Origin: a virus
IMG/VR virus record: IMGVR_UViG_3300023174_000070
Location: 62,001 to 126,000 of that record
Reading direction: 5' to 3' (one strand)
DNA length: 64,000 bases
Positions 56,501 to 63,855 of the stretch are shown here, piece by piece (within the stretch, counting starts at the first letter, position 1; each line of letters starts with the position of its first letter). The position numbers and the translations under genes are program-made. The notes beneath the pieces were generated by a model. That model searched no databases. It was not told the DNA's origin and worked only from the letters and a program-made list of their open reading frames with translations.

Positions 56501-57007
56501 ATTAGCAGTATCTGTGATCACGCTTGGCACTTGGTTACTAAATGTGTTGGTTGTATAATTCCACTCAAAAATACCCCATAATGTGTTGGCTGTGTCTAAC
56601 CAATAAGAACCGTTGTCGGGTTCGCCAGTAGGACGAACCAAACTGGCAGTGAGTTGGGTCAAATCAATGTCACAACGTTGTACATAAGCACGGTTTGATA
56701 CACCCAGTGCAGAGTATGCCGCAAGCAAACCGTATTCGTTGAGTTCGTAACCATTGATCGGAGTACCAATGGTGGTCTTATAAAAGAAAGGATTGCCAAA
56801 TGTCGCAGTTAAATCTCTCTGACTGGTAATTAAATAGGCTCGATTGGCATTTGCTGCCAATGTGCCAGCGGCTACCCCCACTCCGGATCCAGATACCTTG
56901 TCTTGCGCTGTGGCAATCAAAAAGTAAGGTACCGAATTTGTAGCGGCTGAAAGATAGTTGCTTTCGTCGATGATGGTGACTTGTACACCTGGGGAAATTA
57001 GTGCCAT
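53525..57007 (-). CDS. 18: Tail sheath protein gp18, oversized (1160 aa)
   Basis: The N-terminus MALISPGVQVTIIDESNYLS and the C-terminus (VIFIRNRLESIGKQFLF-like, then DANELWVDIAIEPVKAVEFI) are those of contractile tail sheath proteins; the APAGTRRGVI segment near residue 985 is also typical. At 1160 residues it is far longer than T4 gp18 (659). The extra ~500 residues lie mainly between ~120 and ~850, with repeated Trp-bearing modules (GSYWLDTANTLW, GRYWYYSATNQVDI, GDIWIDTSN) and a chitin-binding-like segment (AYAVGDQVLYNTTLYVAIQA). A late promoter and AGGAG precede it. The sheath contracts on infection; the insertions probably decorate its outside. Confidence 0.92.
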   Translation of the reverse strand: MALISPGVQVTIIDESNYLSAATNSVPYFLIATAQDKVSGSGVGVAAGTLAANANRAYLITSQRDLTATFGNPFFYKTTIGTPINGYELNEYGLLAAYSALGVSNRAYVQRCDIDLTQLTASLVRPTGEPDNGSYWLDTANTLWGIFEWNYTTNTFSNQVPSVITDTANLTSGVPSTSYGSIGDYAVVATNTANPIYYKNGATTTAQTSSTTLSNLYNTWVLVGSNDWKLSWPTIIGDNAVTTNLTVGNTLVINGTSVAVPTPTNTVAGLSAAINTAAISGVYSAVIDNKLCLFADADATADGSTADDGIIVINSVGSTPALITTLGLTTNDVYYAPTLQQSPSYQNPRWNSTGSTPRPTGSVWNKTNSTNLGTTMVVKQYSTALAAFVQQSATVYANDQTANATLDTTGGKLIPAGTTYTQYNVDPEVNNGPTSNNPFNNTYTLQVFERSVVGATVITGDNDAATFTNLNTFYIMTSTANSTTLTTPVLATVNGTTPAAFVTAVSAAGVPNVSASVDSNGYIVLTQTQGGVILLQNATGTPVTAAGFNTTVTGCRTVYLDTDTVAPITAANDTWLNLSNWVAATYTASDTAPDQDPADGRYWYYSATNQVDIMIQSGTGWVGYQNETNDVRGDNLSLTNATGPLISATAPTTQSDGTPLEYGDIWIDTSNLELYPVINRWASDNGVDQWNTMDNTDQTTQNGVLFADARWSSTGTVDPITGALPTITSLLTSNYLDVDAPDYTLYPTGMLLFNTRRSGFNVKSFQVNYFNAADFSYSTWSGATAYAVGDQVLYNTTLYVAIQAGTNQNPASQVAYWQPLETNSWVTASGNRADGAPNMGRFAQRALIVAALKSGIDTSVTIREEQVQFNLSACTSYPELIPNMVALSNERNNTVFVVGDTPMRLPASAADIVSWATNNAGAGYPTGDGLTTSSPYLGVFWPSCQTVDLSGSAVVTAPSHMMVRTIIRNDEVAYPWLAPAGTRRGVIDNADQIGYINGQTGEFVTLGVNQGLRDVLYQNSINPITFVPGVGITNFGNKTTYTTASALDRINVARLVVFIRNRLESIGKQFLFEPNDQITRDEIKNAVNSLMIDLVAKRGIYDYLVVCDDTNNTPARIDANELWVDIAIEPVKAVEFIYIPIRLKNTGEIAAGSVAVAQAV

Positions 57008-57032
57008 TTTGGCTCCTTATAAAACTTAAAGA

Positions 57033-57040
57033 TATTTATC
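57033..57040 (-). promoter_or_regulatory. T4-type late promoter (GATAAATA) of gp18
   Basis: GATAAATA on the minus strand, 25 bp before the gp18 ATG, with AAGGAG in the leader. Confidence 0.72.
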
Positions 57041-57092
57041 GCAACGCATCAAAACCATGCCAGTTGCGATGCCCTTTATAAAGGTTCGTGGC

Positions 57093-57100
57093 CATAAATA
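57093..57100 (+). promoter_or_regulatory. Late promoter (CATAAATA) abutting a rightward start
   Basis: CATAAATA on the plus strand ends 4 bp before the ATG at 57105 with no ribosome site. Confidence 0.6.
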
Positions 57101-57104
57101 CCCC

Positions 57105-57449
57105 ATGAGACCCATTTGTCGAGCCTGCAATCAACGCCCAGTGGCTGTGAACTATCGTCGTGAAGACACAGTGTACTATCGCAAGATGTGTGACAACTGT
57201 ATACGCCGAGGGCGACAGGAAAAAGCGCCTGTGGCACGTTGGCAATCAGCGGGATACAAGAAAAAAACTGTGTGTGACCGTTGTGGGTTTAGATCAAGGT
57301 ATGCCGGCCAATTATTGGTATGTCACATGGATGGACGATTGACCAACACAGAACTGAGTAACCTACGCACAGTTTGTTTAAATTGCACGGAGGAAGTCAG
57401 GCGCCTGGACGTTCCTTGGCGACCTGGAGACCTGCAAGCAGATCATTGA
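57105..57449 (+). CDS. Conserved zinc-binding HNH-like protein (114 aa)
   Basis: I start at 57105 (MRPICRACNQRPVAVNYRRE), next to the late promoter. Four C-x2-C pairs are visible (CRAC, CDNC, CDRC, CLNC), with HMDG between the last two and TVCLNC near the end. This is the HNH/treble-clef zinc layout seen in a small protein that I recall as common in marine T4-like phages. Nuclease activity is not certain because the catalytic pattern is incomplete. Its last 53 bases overlap the dNMP kinase gene tail-to-tail. Confidence 0.78.
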   Translation: MRPICRACNQRPVAVNYRREDTVYYRKMCDNCIRRGRQEKAPVARWQSAGYKKKTVCDRCGFRSRYAGQLLVCHMDGRLTNTELSNLRTVCLNCTEEVRRLDVPWRPGDLQADH

Positions 57450-58062
57450 CTTGAGAAAACAAGTCATCCACAGTGGCATTGTTGTCCAGCACAGCATCAA
57501 ACTGTGTGCCCACCCAGGCCGTTTCACTGGCATGGATTCCTAGTTTTTCCAGTTTGCGATGACTAATCGACCAGGTTGAGTTGCCATTGGCCCCACGATT
57601 CACACTCAGTGCGGCCTTGTACCACTCAGGTTCAGGACCGCGAGTTACTCTAATAACTCGACCCCCTGCGTTTTTGATAGCCCGTATTTCATTAGGGAAA
57701 CGGCAGTCGGAAATCACAACATCATCTTGACTGTGGCGCAGTTTGTTTTCTAAACTGGCAATCCAGATATCATCGTGAAACCCTGCTCTACATACTTCTG
57801 TGCCCCAGTACTGCAAGATCCAACGTGGTGTTAGTGTGGGCATGTGCAGTCGCTCTGCCCACCAGGGATCCACTTGTTCTCGCCATTCACGGGCTTGTTT
57901 AGTGCGCCCTTCTAGCATGGTACGATCCCAGCCAAACACCTGTGCCACAGCATCCTTTAATGTTGATGCAAATGATTCTCTGCGGAATCCATGAAAGTTA
58001 GTGAGATAATCAGCAATAGTATCCTTGCCCGAGCCAATGAATCCGCATACTCCAATGATCAT
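57397..58062 (-). CDS. 1: Deoxynucleoside monophosphate kinase (T4 gp1-like)
   Basis: The P-loop VCGFIGSGKDTIADYL (7-14) opens a 221-residue protein of dNMP kinase layout. The segments FHGFRRESFASTLKDAVAQV, LQYWGTEVCRAGFHDDIW and DVVISDCRFPNEIRAIKNAG are characteristic of phage dNMP kinases. It phosphorylates dNMPs for DNA synthesis, complementing the ribonucleotide reductase. It overlaps the exonuclease gene by ATGA. Confidence 0.9.
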   Translation of the reverse strand: MIIGVCGFIGSGKDTIADYLTNFHGFRRESFASTLKDAVAQVFGWDRTMLEGRTKQAREWREQVDPWWAERLHMPTLTPRWILQYWGTEVCRAGFHDDIWIASLENKLRHSQDDVVISDCRFPNEIRAIKNAGGRVIRVTRGPEPEWYKAALSVNRGANGNSTWSISHRKLEKLGIHASETAWVGTQFDAVLDNNATVDDLFSQVNDLLAGLQVAKERPGA

Positions 58063-58580
58063 TTGAGTTCCTTTACGTTGAGATATTTAAGCGTATCTTG
58101 AAGCATGCCAATTTGCCTACGGCAGTCTTCCAGCGCATGATGGCTGGTGACAGGAATAGGCTGTTCTGGCCACAGGCTGAACACAGTTCTTGAGTCCCGT
58201 ACCATGTAGTACTTCCACGGTAAAGATTTACCATAACTCTTGTAGGCGTGTTCAAGAATGTTCATGTCGTACGTGGGTCCTTGACTCCAGATCAGTCGGG
58301 AGTGCCAAATCAACCGGCCCAGTTCATCCAATGCTTGATCCAGAGGAATACGATCTTGTTCCCCAAACGCTTCTTCTCTGGCATGTTCTGGTTGAGTTGC
58401 CCACCATGCAATTGTGCCATCGTCAATGGCACGATTTTCCTGGCTTTCTAGTGTAACCCTGGCATAGTAATGCTTGTCGTAGTGACCCGACCCGAACGGA
58501 TCAAATGCCTGGGCGGCTATGGTAAGAATAGTAGTGTCAGGGCCTGTTGCCAAACCCTCAAGATCAATCATTAGGTGCAT
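58059..58580 (-). CDS. DEDD-family 3'-5' exonuclease (DexA/RNase T-like, 173 aa)
   Basis: Motif I MHLMIDLEGLATGPDTTILT has D6 and E8, motif II SQGPTYDMNILEHAYK has the Asp, and motif III SHHALEDCRRQIGML has the His and Asp. These are the four acidic residues of DEDDh exonucleases. T4 DexA is a 3'-5' exonuclease of this kind; an RNA role as in small Rv2179c-type enzymes is also possible. Its ATG follows a TAGACA-17-TACAAT promoter by 6 bp, again without a Shine-Dalgarno. Confidence 0.87.
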   Translation of the reverse strand: MHLMIDLEGLATGPDTTILTIAAQAFDPFGSGHYDKHYYARVTLESQENRAIDDGTIAWWATQPEHAREEAFGEQDRIPLDQALDELGRLIWHSRLIWSQGPTYDMNILEHAYKSYGKSLPWKYYMVRDSRTVFSLWPEQPIPVTSHHALEDCRRQIGMLQDTLKYLNVKELK

Positions 58581-58586
58581 GTGTTA

Positions 58587-58615
58587 ATTGTAACACAACT
58601 GCAATAGATTGTCTA
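58587..58615 (-). promoter_or_regulatory. Sigma70-like promoter abutting a start codon
   Basis: TAGACA (58615-58610), 17 bp, TACAAT (58592-58587), 6 bp, ATG at 58580. The gap sequence also forms a GTGTTA/TAACAC hairpin in any read-through RNA. Confidence 0.6.
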
Positions 58616-58622
58616 TTGCGTT

Positions 58623-59387
58623 TTAACCGATTACAAAGGTAAGTGGTTGTGATCCATCCACATACATGACCAGTTCTTGAATCTTGGCATCCATCTGAGT
58701 CTGCGCCTCGGCTTTCATGGCTGTGCCGTTTAGGACGCTGCCGCCTTGCGGTCCAGCAATGGTGCCAAACTTCTCACGTGCTTCGCCAATGATCATCTTG
58801 CAGGCCGCAACCATGTAGTCACGAATCCACTGTTGGATTTGGTAATCACTCAGCAATTGGATTTCAGGTTTGAGGTTATAAGTCCAAAGCAACACAATTT
58901 CGCCACCGCCGGAGGGATTACGGATCAGTTGCAGTTTCTTGGTAACCGGGTTCCAAGTGTAGTTTAAAAAACCACCAAACATACGTGCGGCCAACTCAAC
59001 ATACTGTGTGTAGAAGTCATAAGTGGCCAGGCCACCTGCTTCATTGAAGTTGATCAGGTACACGTTCATCTGTGCTTGACTGAAAGGATCAAAGTTACTT
59101 CCAGGTCCTGTGGCAATACCAAACGATCGCTTGAAGATTTGACGTACACTTTGCACTTCTTGCGGTAGTGTGTAAATGTTTACCTGATTGACCAACTGCA
59201 TGAAACTGTAACTTTCTTCATATGCATTGTTGGCTCGTTGTCTGTAGGTGCCAACGGTGCGCTGATAAGCGGCTTCATAGTGTGCAGGATCCAATTCAAG
59301 ATCCACAATTTGATCGCCCAGTGTCAGGCGTACATAATCGTATAATTGAGATTTAAGTGTGGTTAAAGAATTTTCTGTTTCAGACAT
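58623..59387 (-). CDS. 13: Neck protein gp13
   Basis: The 254-residue protein matches marine T4-like gp13: LYDYVRLTLGDQIVDLELDP, QRANNAYEESYSFMQLVNQV, VRQIFKRSFG, and the C-terminal KFGTIAGPQGGSVLNGTAMK with LTFVIG. T4 gp13 is 309. With gp14 it forms the head-tail connector below the portal. The start codon lies in a hairpin at 59386-59407 that also loops out the GGAG ribosome site; a late promoter begins inside it. Confidence 0.85.
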   Translation of the reverse strand: MSETENSLTTLKSQLYDYVRLTLGDQIVDLELDPAHYEAAYQRTVGTYRQRANNAYEESYSFMQLVNQVNIYTLPQEVQSVRQIFKRSFGIATGPGSNFDPFSQAQMNVYLINFNEAGGLATYDFYTQYVELAARMFGGFLNYTWNPVTKKLQLIRNPSGGGEIVLLWTYNLKPEIQLLSDYQIQQWIRDYMVAACKMIIGEAREKFGTIAGPQGGSVLNGTAMKAEAQTQMDAKIQELVMYVDGSQPLTFVIG

Positions 59388-59407
59388 TGGGGAACTCCGT
59401 CCCCAAT
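59386..59407 (-). promoter_or_regulatory. Start-codon hairpin of gp13
   Basis: A perfect 8-bp stem ATTGGGGA/TCCCCAAT has loop CGGAGT on the minus strand. It pairs the first two bases of the ATG and holds the ribosome site in the loop. It would form only in transcripts from upstream promoters. Confidence 0.7.
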
Positions 59408-59414
59408 ATTTAGC
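59407..59414 (-). promoter_or_regulatory. Late promoter variant (GCTAAATA) of gp13
   Basis: GCTAAATA on the minus strand at 59414-59407. Expected start near 59401, inside the left arm of the start-codon hairpin. Confidence 0.6.
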
Positions 59415-59417
59415 CCG

Positions 59418-60554
59418 TTACCAACTCTTGAGAATGATCAGATTCTCTGTGCCACGCCCGTTCCAGGCAGTTTCTGTGGCTTTGATTTCTTTGAACAGTT
59501 TACGTGCGGCTGGCTTGCCTGCGGCTTGTATGGCCTTCACAACGTCCGCTGGTTTACGCAGGGTCTTTTGTTGTGTGTCCACTGTGCTAAATCCAATGAT
59601 GCTGTTGTTTTTGACAGTGAATGCCTGTGTGTGGCTGTCAGCAACCAAATGGATCAATTTGCGTTTCTTGGTATCGTACAACCAGGCTTCGGCCTTGTCC
59701 ACCAGGCTTGCGGGCGATAGACTCTTTAGTTTGAGTTCTACAAACTCTGCTTGAATCTTGAATTTTGCGGCACGTTTTTCTGGGGGTACTGTCTTGACCT
59801 TGCGTGGCTTGCGCTCAACCTTCTTGATCTGTACATAAGCACCGCAGTCGTTGATCACTGCTTCACAAAACTTCACACAATTGCGCAATTGAATCCGGGT
59901 CAGGAAATTGTAGGCTTCCACCAGTTGTGAGTCCTTGCCCTCAATGGCCTGTTCAAACTCTTCCAAGCGGCCTTTCCAGTGATGGCTGATAACACTGATC
60001 ATTTGTGGAGCCACATTCATGCCACGGATCACCATGATGGGTTTGAAGTCTGCGGACATTTTTGCACCTGCAGTCATGAACTCATCAAACATGGCTTCAA
60101 GTTCAGCACTGCATTCACTTACTTTTTCGCGGAGTCGGTCTTGAATGTTGGGTCGGGCAGGCTCGTCATCTGACACTTGTGCATCTGCTTGTATTTCTTG
60201 TTTGATGGCCACTAGTTCTGCGATTAGATTGTCCAGTTGTATTTGTTCGTGATCGCTCAACTGCAAGCCCATCATACTCATGCGGCACAGCCAACCTGTG
60301 GTAAGACGCATTTGACTGTCTGGCAAAGTGCGCACCTGTCGTGCTTCCCGAGTTTTGTCATGATAGTCCAAGTAAGCCACTGCAAAGTCCTTGGCTTCTT
60401 TTTTGCCATAAAAGTAATTGTACCAACCAAACGCATTGCTCAAAGCACTGATACGACCCTCTGTGGGTTGGTTACGCCAAGTGGGTTCCAGTCCCACATA
60501 TTTTGTGTCAGGGCTACGTGGGTTAAGTGGCTTGAGTGTGGCAGTGACTTTCAT
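59418..60554 (-). CDS. Conserved early protein of unknown function (378 aa)
   Basis: The ATG at 60554 (MKVTATLKPLNPRSPDTKYV) has a GGAG ribosome site downstream of a consensus promoter. The sequence has a charged N-terminal half with helical segments (IQLDNLIAELVAIKQEIQAD), CNxC-free, and a basic C-terminal half (KVERKPRKVKTVPPEKRAAK). The last ~100 residues include LVDKAEAWLYDTKKRKLIHL and AFTVKNNSIIGFSTVDTQQK, an OB- or beta-type fold. I recall no function; homologues appear in T4-like phages without names. It reads toward gp13. Confidence 0.72.
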   Translation of the reverse strand: MKVTATLKPLNPRSPDTKYVGLEPTWRNQPTEGRISALSNAFGWYNYFYGKKEAKDFAVAYLDYHDKTREARQVRTLPDSQMRLTTGWLCRMSMMGLQLSDHEQIQLDNLIAELVAIKQEIQADAQVSDDEPARPNIQDRLREKVSECSAELEAMFDEFMTAGAKMSADFKPIMVIRGMNVAPQMISVISHHWKGRLEEFEQAIEGKDSQLVEAYNFLTRIQLRNCVKFCEAVINDCGAYVQIKKVERKPRKVKTVPPEKRAAKFKIQAEFVELKLKSLSPASLVDKAEAWLYDTKKRKLIHLVADSHTQAFTVKNNSIIGFSTVDTQQKTLRKPADVVKAIQAAGKPAARKLFKEIKATETAWNGRGTENLIILKSW

Positions 60555-60576
60555 GTGTTCTCCAAAGTATGTTGTA

Positions 60577-60605
60577 ATTATAGCAGATCCAGGTTTTTTG
60601 GTCAA
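60577..60605 (-). promoter_or_regulatory. Sigma70 promoter
   Basis: TTGACC (60605-60600), 17 bp, TATAAT (60582-60577), then a leader with GGAG before the ATG at 60554. Confidence 0.85.
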
Positions 60606-60624
60606 GTAAACAGAAAGTATTACC

Positions 60625-60632
60625 TATAAATA
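60625..60632 (+). promoter_or_regulatory. T4 consensus late promoter (TATAAATA) of the gp14 operon
   Basis: Exact TATAAATA ends 5 bp before the gp14 ATG with no Shine-Dalgarno; the predicted start is the A of the ATG. Confidence 0.8.
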
Positions 60633-60637
60633 CTACT

Positions 60638-62011
60638 ATGCCAAGACTTTCACTTTATAGGCCCAACCGGACAGCCGACTATCAATTTTTCGATCGCACT
60701 ATTGCAGAAATGTACCAGGTGGGCGGCGTCGATTGTTATTTGCACAAATACATGGGCCCGTTGACCAATGACAACGAGGGTGACAATGATGCCACCCTAC
60801 CCAAGTACACAGAATCCAACCCGCTGTTTATTGAAGACCTGCTGTTGTTGGAAAATCGAGACCGCAAATACGATCCTGACATATATGTCATGCGTGGTGT
60901 GTATCAAACACAAGACATTGACTTTGACCTAACACAATTTGGTCTGTTCCTAAACAACGATACCCTGTTTATCACATTCCACTACAATCGCATGATCGAC
61001 ACTATGGGTCGCAAACTCATGAGTGGCGATGTGTTGGAACTGCCCAATCTGCGTGACTACAATCCACTCAACGAAACCATTCCCAGAGCATTGCCAAGAT
61101 TCTATGTGATACAAGACGCGGCATTTGCGTCAGAAGGTTTCAGTCAAACTTGGTTGCCTCACTTGTGGCGAGTAAAATGCACGCCCATGGTCAACGCTCA
61201 AGAATTTAACGAGATTACCAAGGAACCGTTTGAACCCATTAACATTTGGGATCCAGGTAATTTTTATCCAGGTGGTACCACTGTGCTCTACGGCGACAAA
61301 TATTATATCAGCACTAAAAATGTGCCGCCCGGCACGGATATCACCAATACACAATACTGGCAAGAAAAATCAAACCCTGCTACACTAGCAGACAAGATGA
61401 GTACTAGACCCAAGGACTTGGAAATCAACGATGCTATTTTGATCCAGGCCGAAGCCGAAATACCCAAGTCTGGTTTTGATGTTGTGAAATTTTACATTGT
61501 GGCCACCAACTCAGATGGCACACCTGCTAATCCTACATCAGCCACATACACAGCAGACTACACTCTAAGCGATGCATCAAGAACAGTGGCCAACGATGGC
61601 AACTCACCGCGGAGCGATGGTTACACAGCAGGTTATCTCACAGGCGATGGCAAAACTCCCAATGGTTTGCCTGTCACCGCAGGAGTAAACTTCCCCCCAA
61701 CTCCTATTGCCGGACAGTATGCGCTACGTTTGGACTACTTTCCCAACCGATTGTTCCGATATAATGGCAGATCATGGGTCAAGATTGAAAGCGACGTGCG
61801 CACTCAACTCACACCTGGTGCCACCAACAATACTTTACGGTCCAGTTTCGTTAACAATACATACACTACGCCAACTTCAGACATGGGCAACATTCCAAGT
61901 CGTCAAAGTTTGAGCCAGGCGTTACAACCCAATTTGAGCAACGGCGATGACGGGGGTAATAAAGATCCCAATCCGTATCCGCCAACACAACCGTATCAAC
62001 CATCCAGTTAA
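60638..62011 (+). CDS. 14: Neck protein gp14, with insertions (457 aa)
   Basis: The N-terminus (MPRLSLYRPNRTADYQFFDR, MYQVGGVDCYLHKYMG) and the segment MRGVYQTQDIDFDLTQFGLF-TFHYNRMIDTMGRKLMSGDV-LELPNLRDYNPL match T4-like gp14. T4 gp14 is 256 residues; this one is 457, with extra Gly/Thr-rich modules (KYYISTKNVPPGTDITNTQY, QYALRLDYFPNRLFRYNGRS-W) in the C-terminal half. It joins gp13 to the tail. It leads a late operon with gp15 and a Nudix gene. Confidence 0.85.
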   Translation: MPRLSLYRPNRTADYQFFDRTIAEMYQVGGVDCYLHKYMGPLTNDNEGDNDATLPKYTESNPLFIEDLLLLENRDRKYDPDIYVMRGVYQTQDIDFDLTQFGLFLNNDTLFITFHYNRMIDTMGRKLMSGDVLELPNLRDYNPLNETIPRALPRFYVIQDAAFASEGFSQTWLPHLWRVKCTPMVNAQEFNEITKEPFEPINIWDPGNFYPGGTTVLYGDKYYISTKNVPPGTDITNTQYWQEKSNPATLADKMSTRPKDLEINDAILIQAEAEIPKSGFDVVKFYIVATNSDGTPANPTSATYTADYTLSDASRTVANDGNSPRSDGYTAGYLTGDGKTPNGLPVTAGVNFPPTPIAGQYALRLDYFPNRLFRYNGRSWVKIESDVRTQLTPGATNNTLRSSFVNNTYTTPTSDMGNIPSRQSLSQALQPNLSNGDDGGNKDPNPYPPTQPYQPSS

Positions 62012-62014
62012 TCT

Positions 62015-63445
62015 ATGCAACAATTCTTTTTCGACGAACAAATACGCAGGTATCTGCTACAGTTCACACGCATGGTCAGTTTGTTCCAGGTAGAGTATGG
62101 GCGCAACGAGCAAGGCATCAAAGATCTAGTGCGTGTGCCTGTGCGCTACGGCGATGCCTCACGTCAGGCCGCTACTATCATGCAACAGAACTCAGCCAAT
62201 GCGTTGCCATCAACTCCGCTGATGACGTTTTATATCACAGGCCTGGACTATGATCGTCCCAGAATGCAAGAGCCATATCATGTGAACAAGATGCAGGTGC
62301 GTCAACGTACCTATGATTCGGCCACCGACACATACGAAACCACACAAGGCAATGCATTTACTATCGAACGACTGATGCCGGTGCCTTATCGCATGACCAT
62401 TAACCTGGACATATGGACAAGTAACACCAACCAAAAAATGCAATTGTTTGAACAAATTGCCACTTTGTTTAATCCCAGTCTGGAGATTCAAAGTTCAGAA
62501 AACTACATTGACTGGACCAGTCTGAGCGTAGTAGATTTGGAAAAAGTAAACTGGAGTTCAAGAACAATTCCTGTGAACACAGAAAATCCCATAGACATCA
62601 TGACTTTGACATTTGGTATTCCTATCTGGATATCCTCACCTGCCAAGGTCAAGAAACTGGGCGTGGTTGAGCGTGTGATTGCAAGTATATTTGATGCCAA
62701 TGGTGATGCTGCCAATGCTATCCTGGACAACGATTTGTTGCTGGGCACAAGGCTCAAGGTCACACCATGGAACTATCAAGTGCTATTGTTGTTGGACGGA
62801 CCTAATACTGGACAATTACAAATATTACAACCGGCTGAAGTGGTTGTGCCCAACAGATTGAGTTTGTCACCGTTTACATTTCCTATTGTGGAAAATCCAC
62901 AGATAACTTGGCCTGCTGTGGTTGAGACATATGGTGTACTAAGACCTGGTATCAGTTATATCACTCTGGACAATCCTTGGAATCCTGATTCAAGTATTGT
63001 AGGCACAGTCACCTTGAATCCTGCTGATGATAGATTGTTTATCTTCAACATTGACCCTGACACTGCTCCACAAAATACTTTGCTACCAGTTGCTTCAGTG
63101 ATCAATCCCTTACTGAGTGGGCCCAACAATGGATTGCCAGCGCCGGCATTGGGTCAACGCTATTTGATTACTGAATCCACCGGCAATACTGACAATGCTC
63201 AAAATCCCAGTGCCTGGCTAGGCGCCGGAGGGCAACCTTTGCTGGCAAATGCCAATGACATCATTGAGTTCAACGGTGTGCGTTGGCAAATAGCATTTAA
63301 CAGTCAAACATCCACAGAAGTACAGTATGTGACCAACCTTACCACAAGCATACAGTACAAATGGACTGGTGGCACAACTGGTGGCGCCTGGGTCAAAAGT
63401 ATTGATGGCTTGTATGCTGGAGGTGCATGGAATCTAATACTGTAG
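62015..63445 (+). CDS. 15: Tail sheath stabiliser/terminator gp15, with insertions (476 aa)
   Basis: The first ~230 residues (MQQFFFDEQIRRYLLQFTRM, DLVRVPVRYGDASRQAATIM, MPVPYRMTINLDIWTSNTNQ, LTFGIPIWISSPAKVKKLGV) match T4-like gp15. T4 gp15 is 272; the extra C-terminal ~200 residues carry a W-module (LGQRYLITESTGN, DIIEFNGVRWQIAF) and Pro-rich linkers. gp15 caps the finished tail and connects it to the neck. The start is 3 bases past the gp14 stop. Confidence 0.87.
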   Translation: MQQFFFDEQIRRYLLQFTRMVSLFQVEYGRNEQGIKDLVRVPVRYGDASRQAATIMQQNSANALPSTPLMTFYITGLDYDRPRMQEPYHVNKMQVRQRTYDSATDTYETTQGNAFTIERLMPVPYRMTINLDIWTSNTNQKMQLFEQIATLFNPSLEIQSSENYIDWTSLSVVDLEKVNWSSRTIPVNTENPIDIMTLTFGIPIWISSPAKVKKLGVVERVIASIFDANGDAANAILDNDLLLGTRLKVTPWNYQVLLLLDGPNTGQLQILQPAEVVVPNRLSLSPFTFPIVENPQITWPAVVETYGVLRPGISYITLDNPWNPDSSIVGTVTLNPADDRLFIFNIDPDTAPQNTLLPVASVINPLLSGPNNGLPAPALGQRYLITESTGNTDNAQNPSAWLGAGGQPLLANANDIIEFNGVRWQIAFNSQTSTEVQYVTNLTTSIQYKWTGGTTGGAWVKSIDGLYAGGAWNLIL

Positions 63446-63855
63446 AGGCTGTGGGCGTTTGGTTCTACTGTGCAAGAACACAACGATATCTCTATCTGTT
63501 GAGAAACGACGCTAAGTATCCTGACACCTGGGGCCTGGCCGGGGGCAAGGTTGAGCCTGGAGAAAGTCTTCTTGTGGCAGTGGAACGCGAGTGCAGTGAA
63601 GAACTGGGCAGTGTGCCTGACTACGAACGTCTAATACCCATAGAAAAATTCACTTCACCAGATGGTGTGTTTGAGTATCATACTTTTTGGTGTAGAGTAG
63701 ACTATGAATTTGTGCCGGATCTAAATCACGAACACACAGGCTATGCCTGGATTGAATCAGGGCGTTGGCCAAGGCCCTTGCATCCTGGACTTTGGAACAC
63801 TGTGAATTTGGATGCTGTTCAGCAAAAGATTCAACAAGTGGAACAGACTTTATAG
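63427..63855 (+). CDS. Nudix hydrolase (142 aa)
   Basis: The Nudix box is complete: G40-x5-E46-x7-R54-E55-x-x-E58-E59-x-G61 in AGGKVEPGESLLVAVERECS-EELG. The N-terminus VGVWFYCARTQRYLYLLRND is typical of MutT-like family members. It cleaves nucleoside diphosphate derivatives, for example oxidised dNTPs, NDP-sugars or capped RNA. It overlaps gp15 by 19 bases, so it is late-expressed and coupled to the neck operon. Its stop overlaps the convergent partial gene by 6 bases. Confidence 0.92.
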   Translation: MESNTVEAVGVWFYCARTQRYLYLLRNDAKYPDTWGLAGGKVEPGESLLVAVERECSEELGSVPDYERLIPIEKFTSPDGVFEYHTFWCRVDYEFVPDLNHEHTGYAWIESGRWPRPLHPGLWNTVNLDAVQQKIQQVEQTL

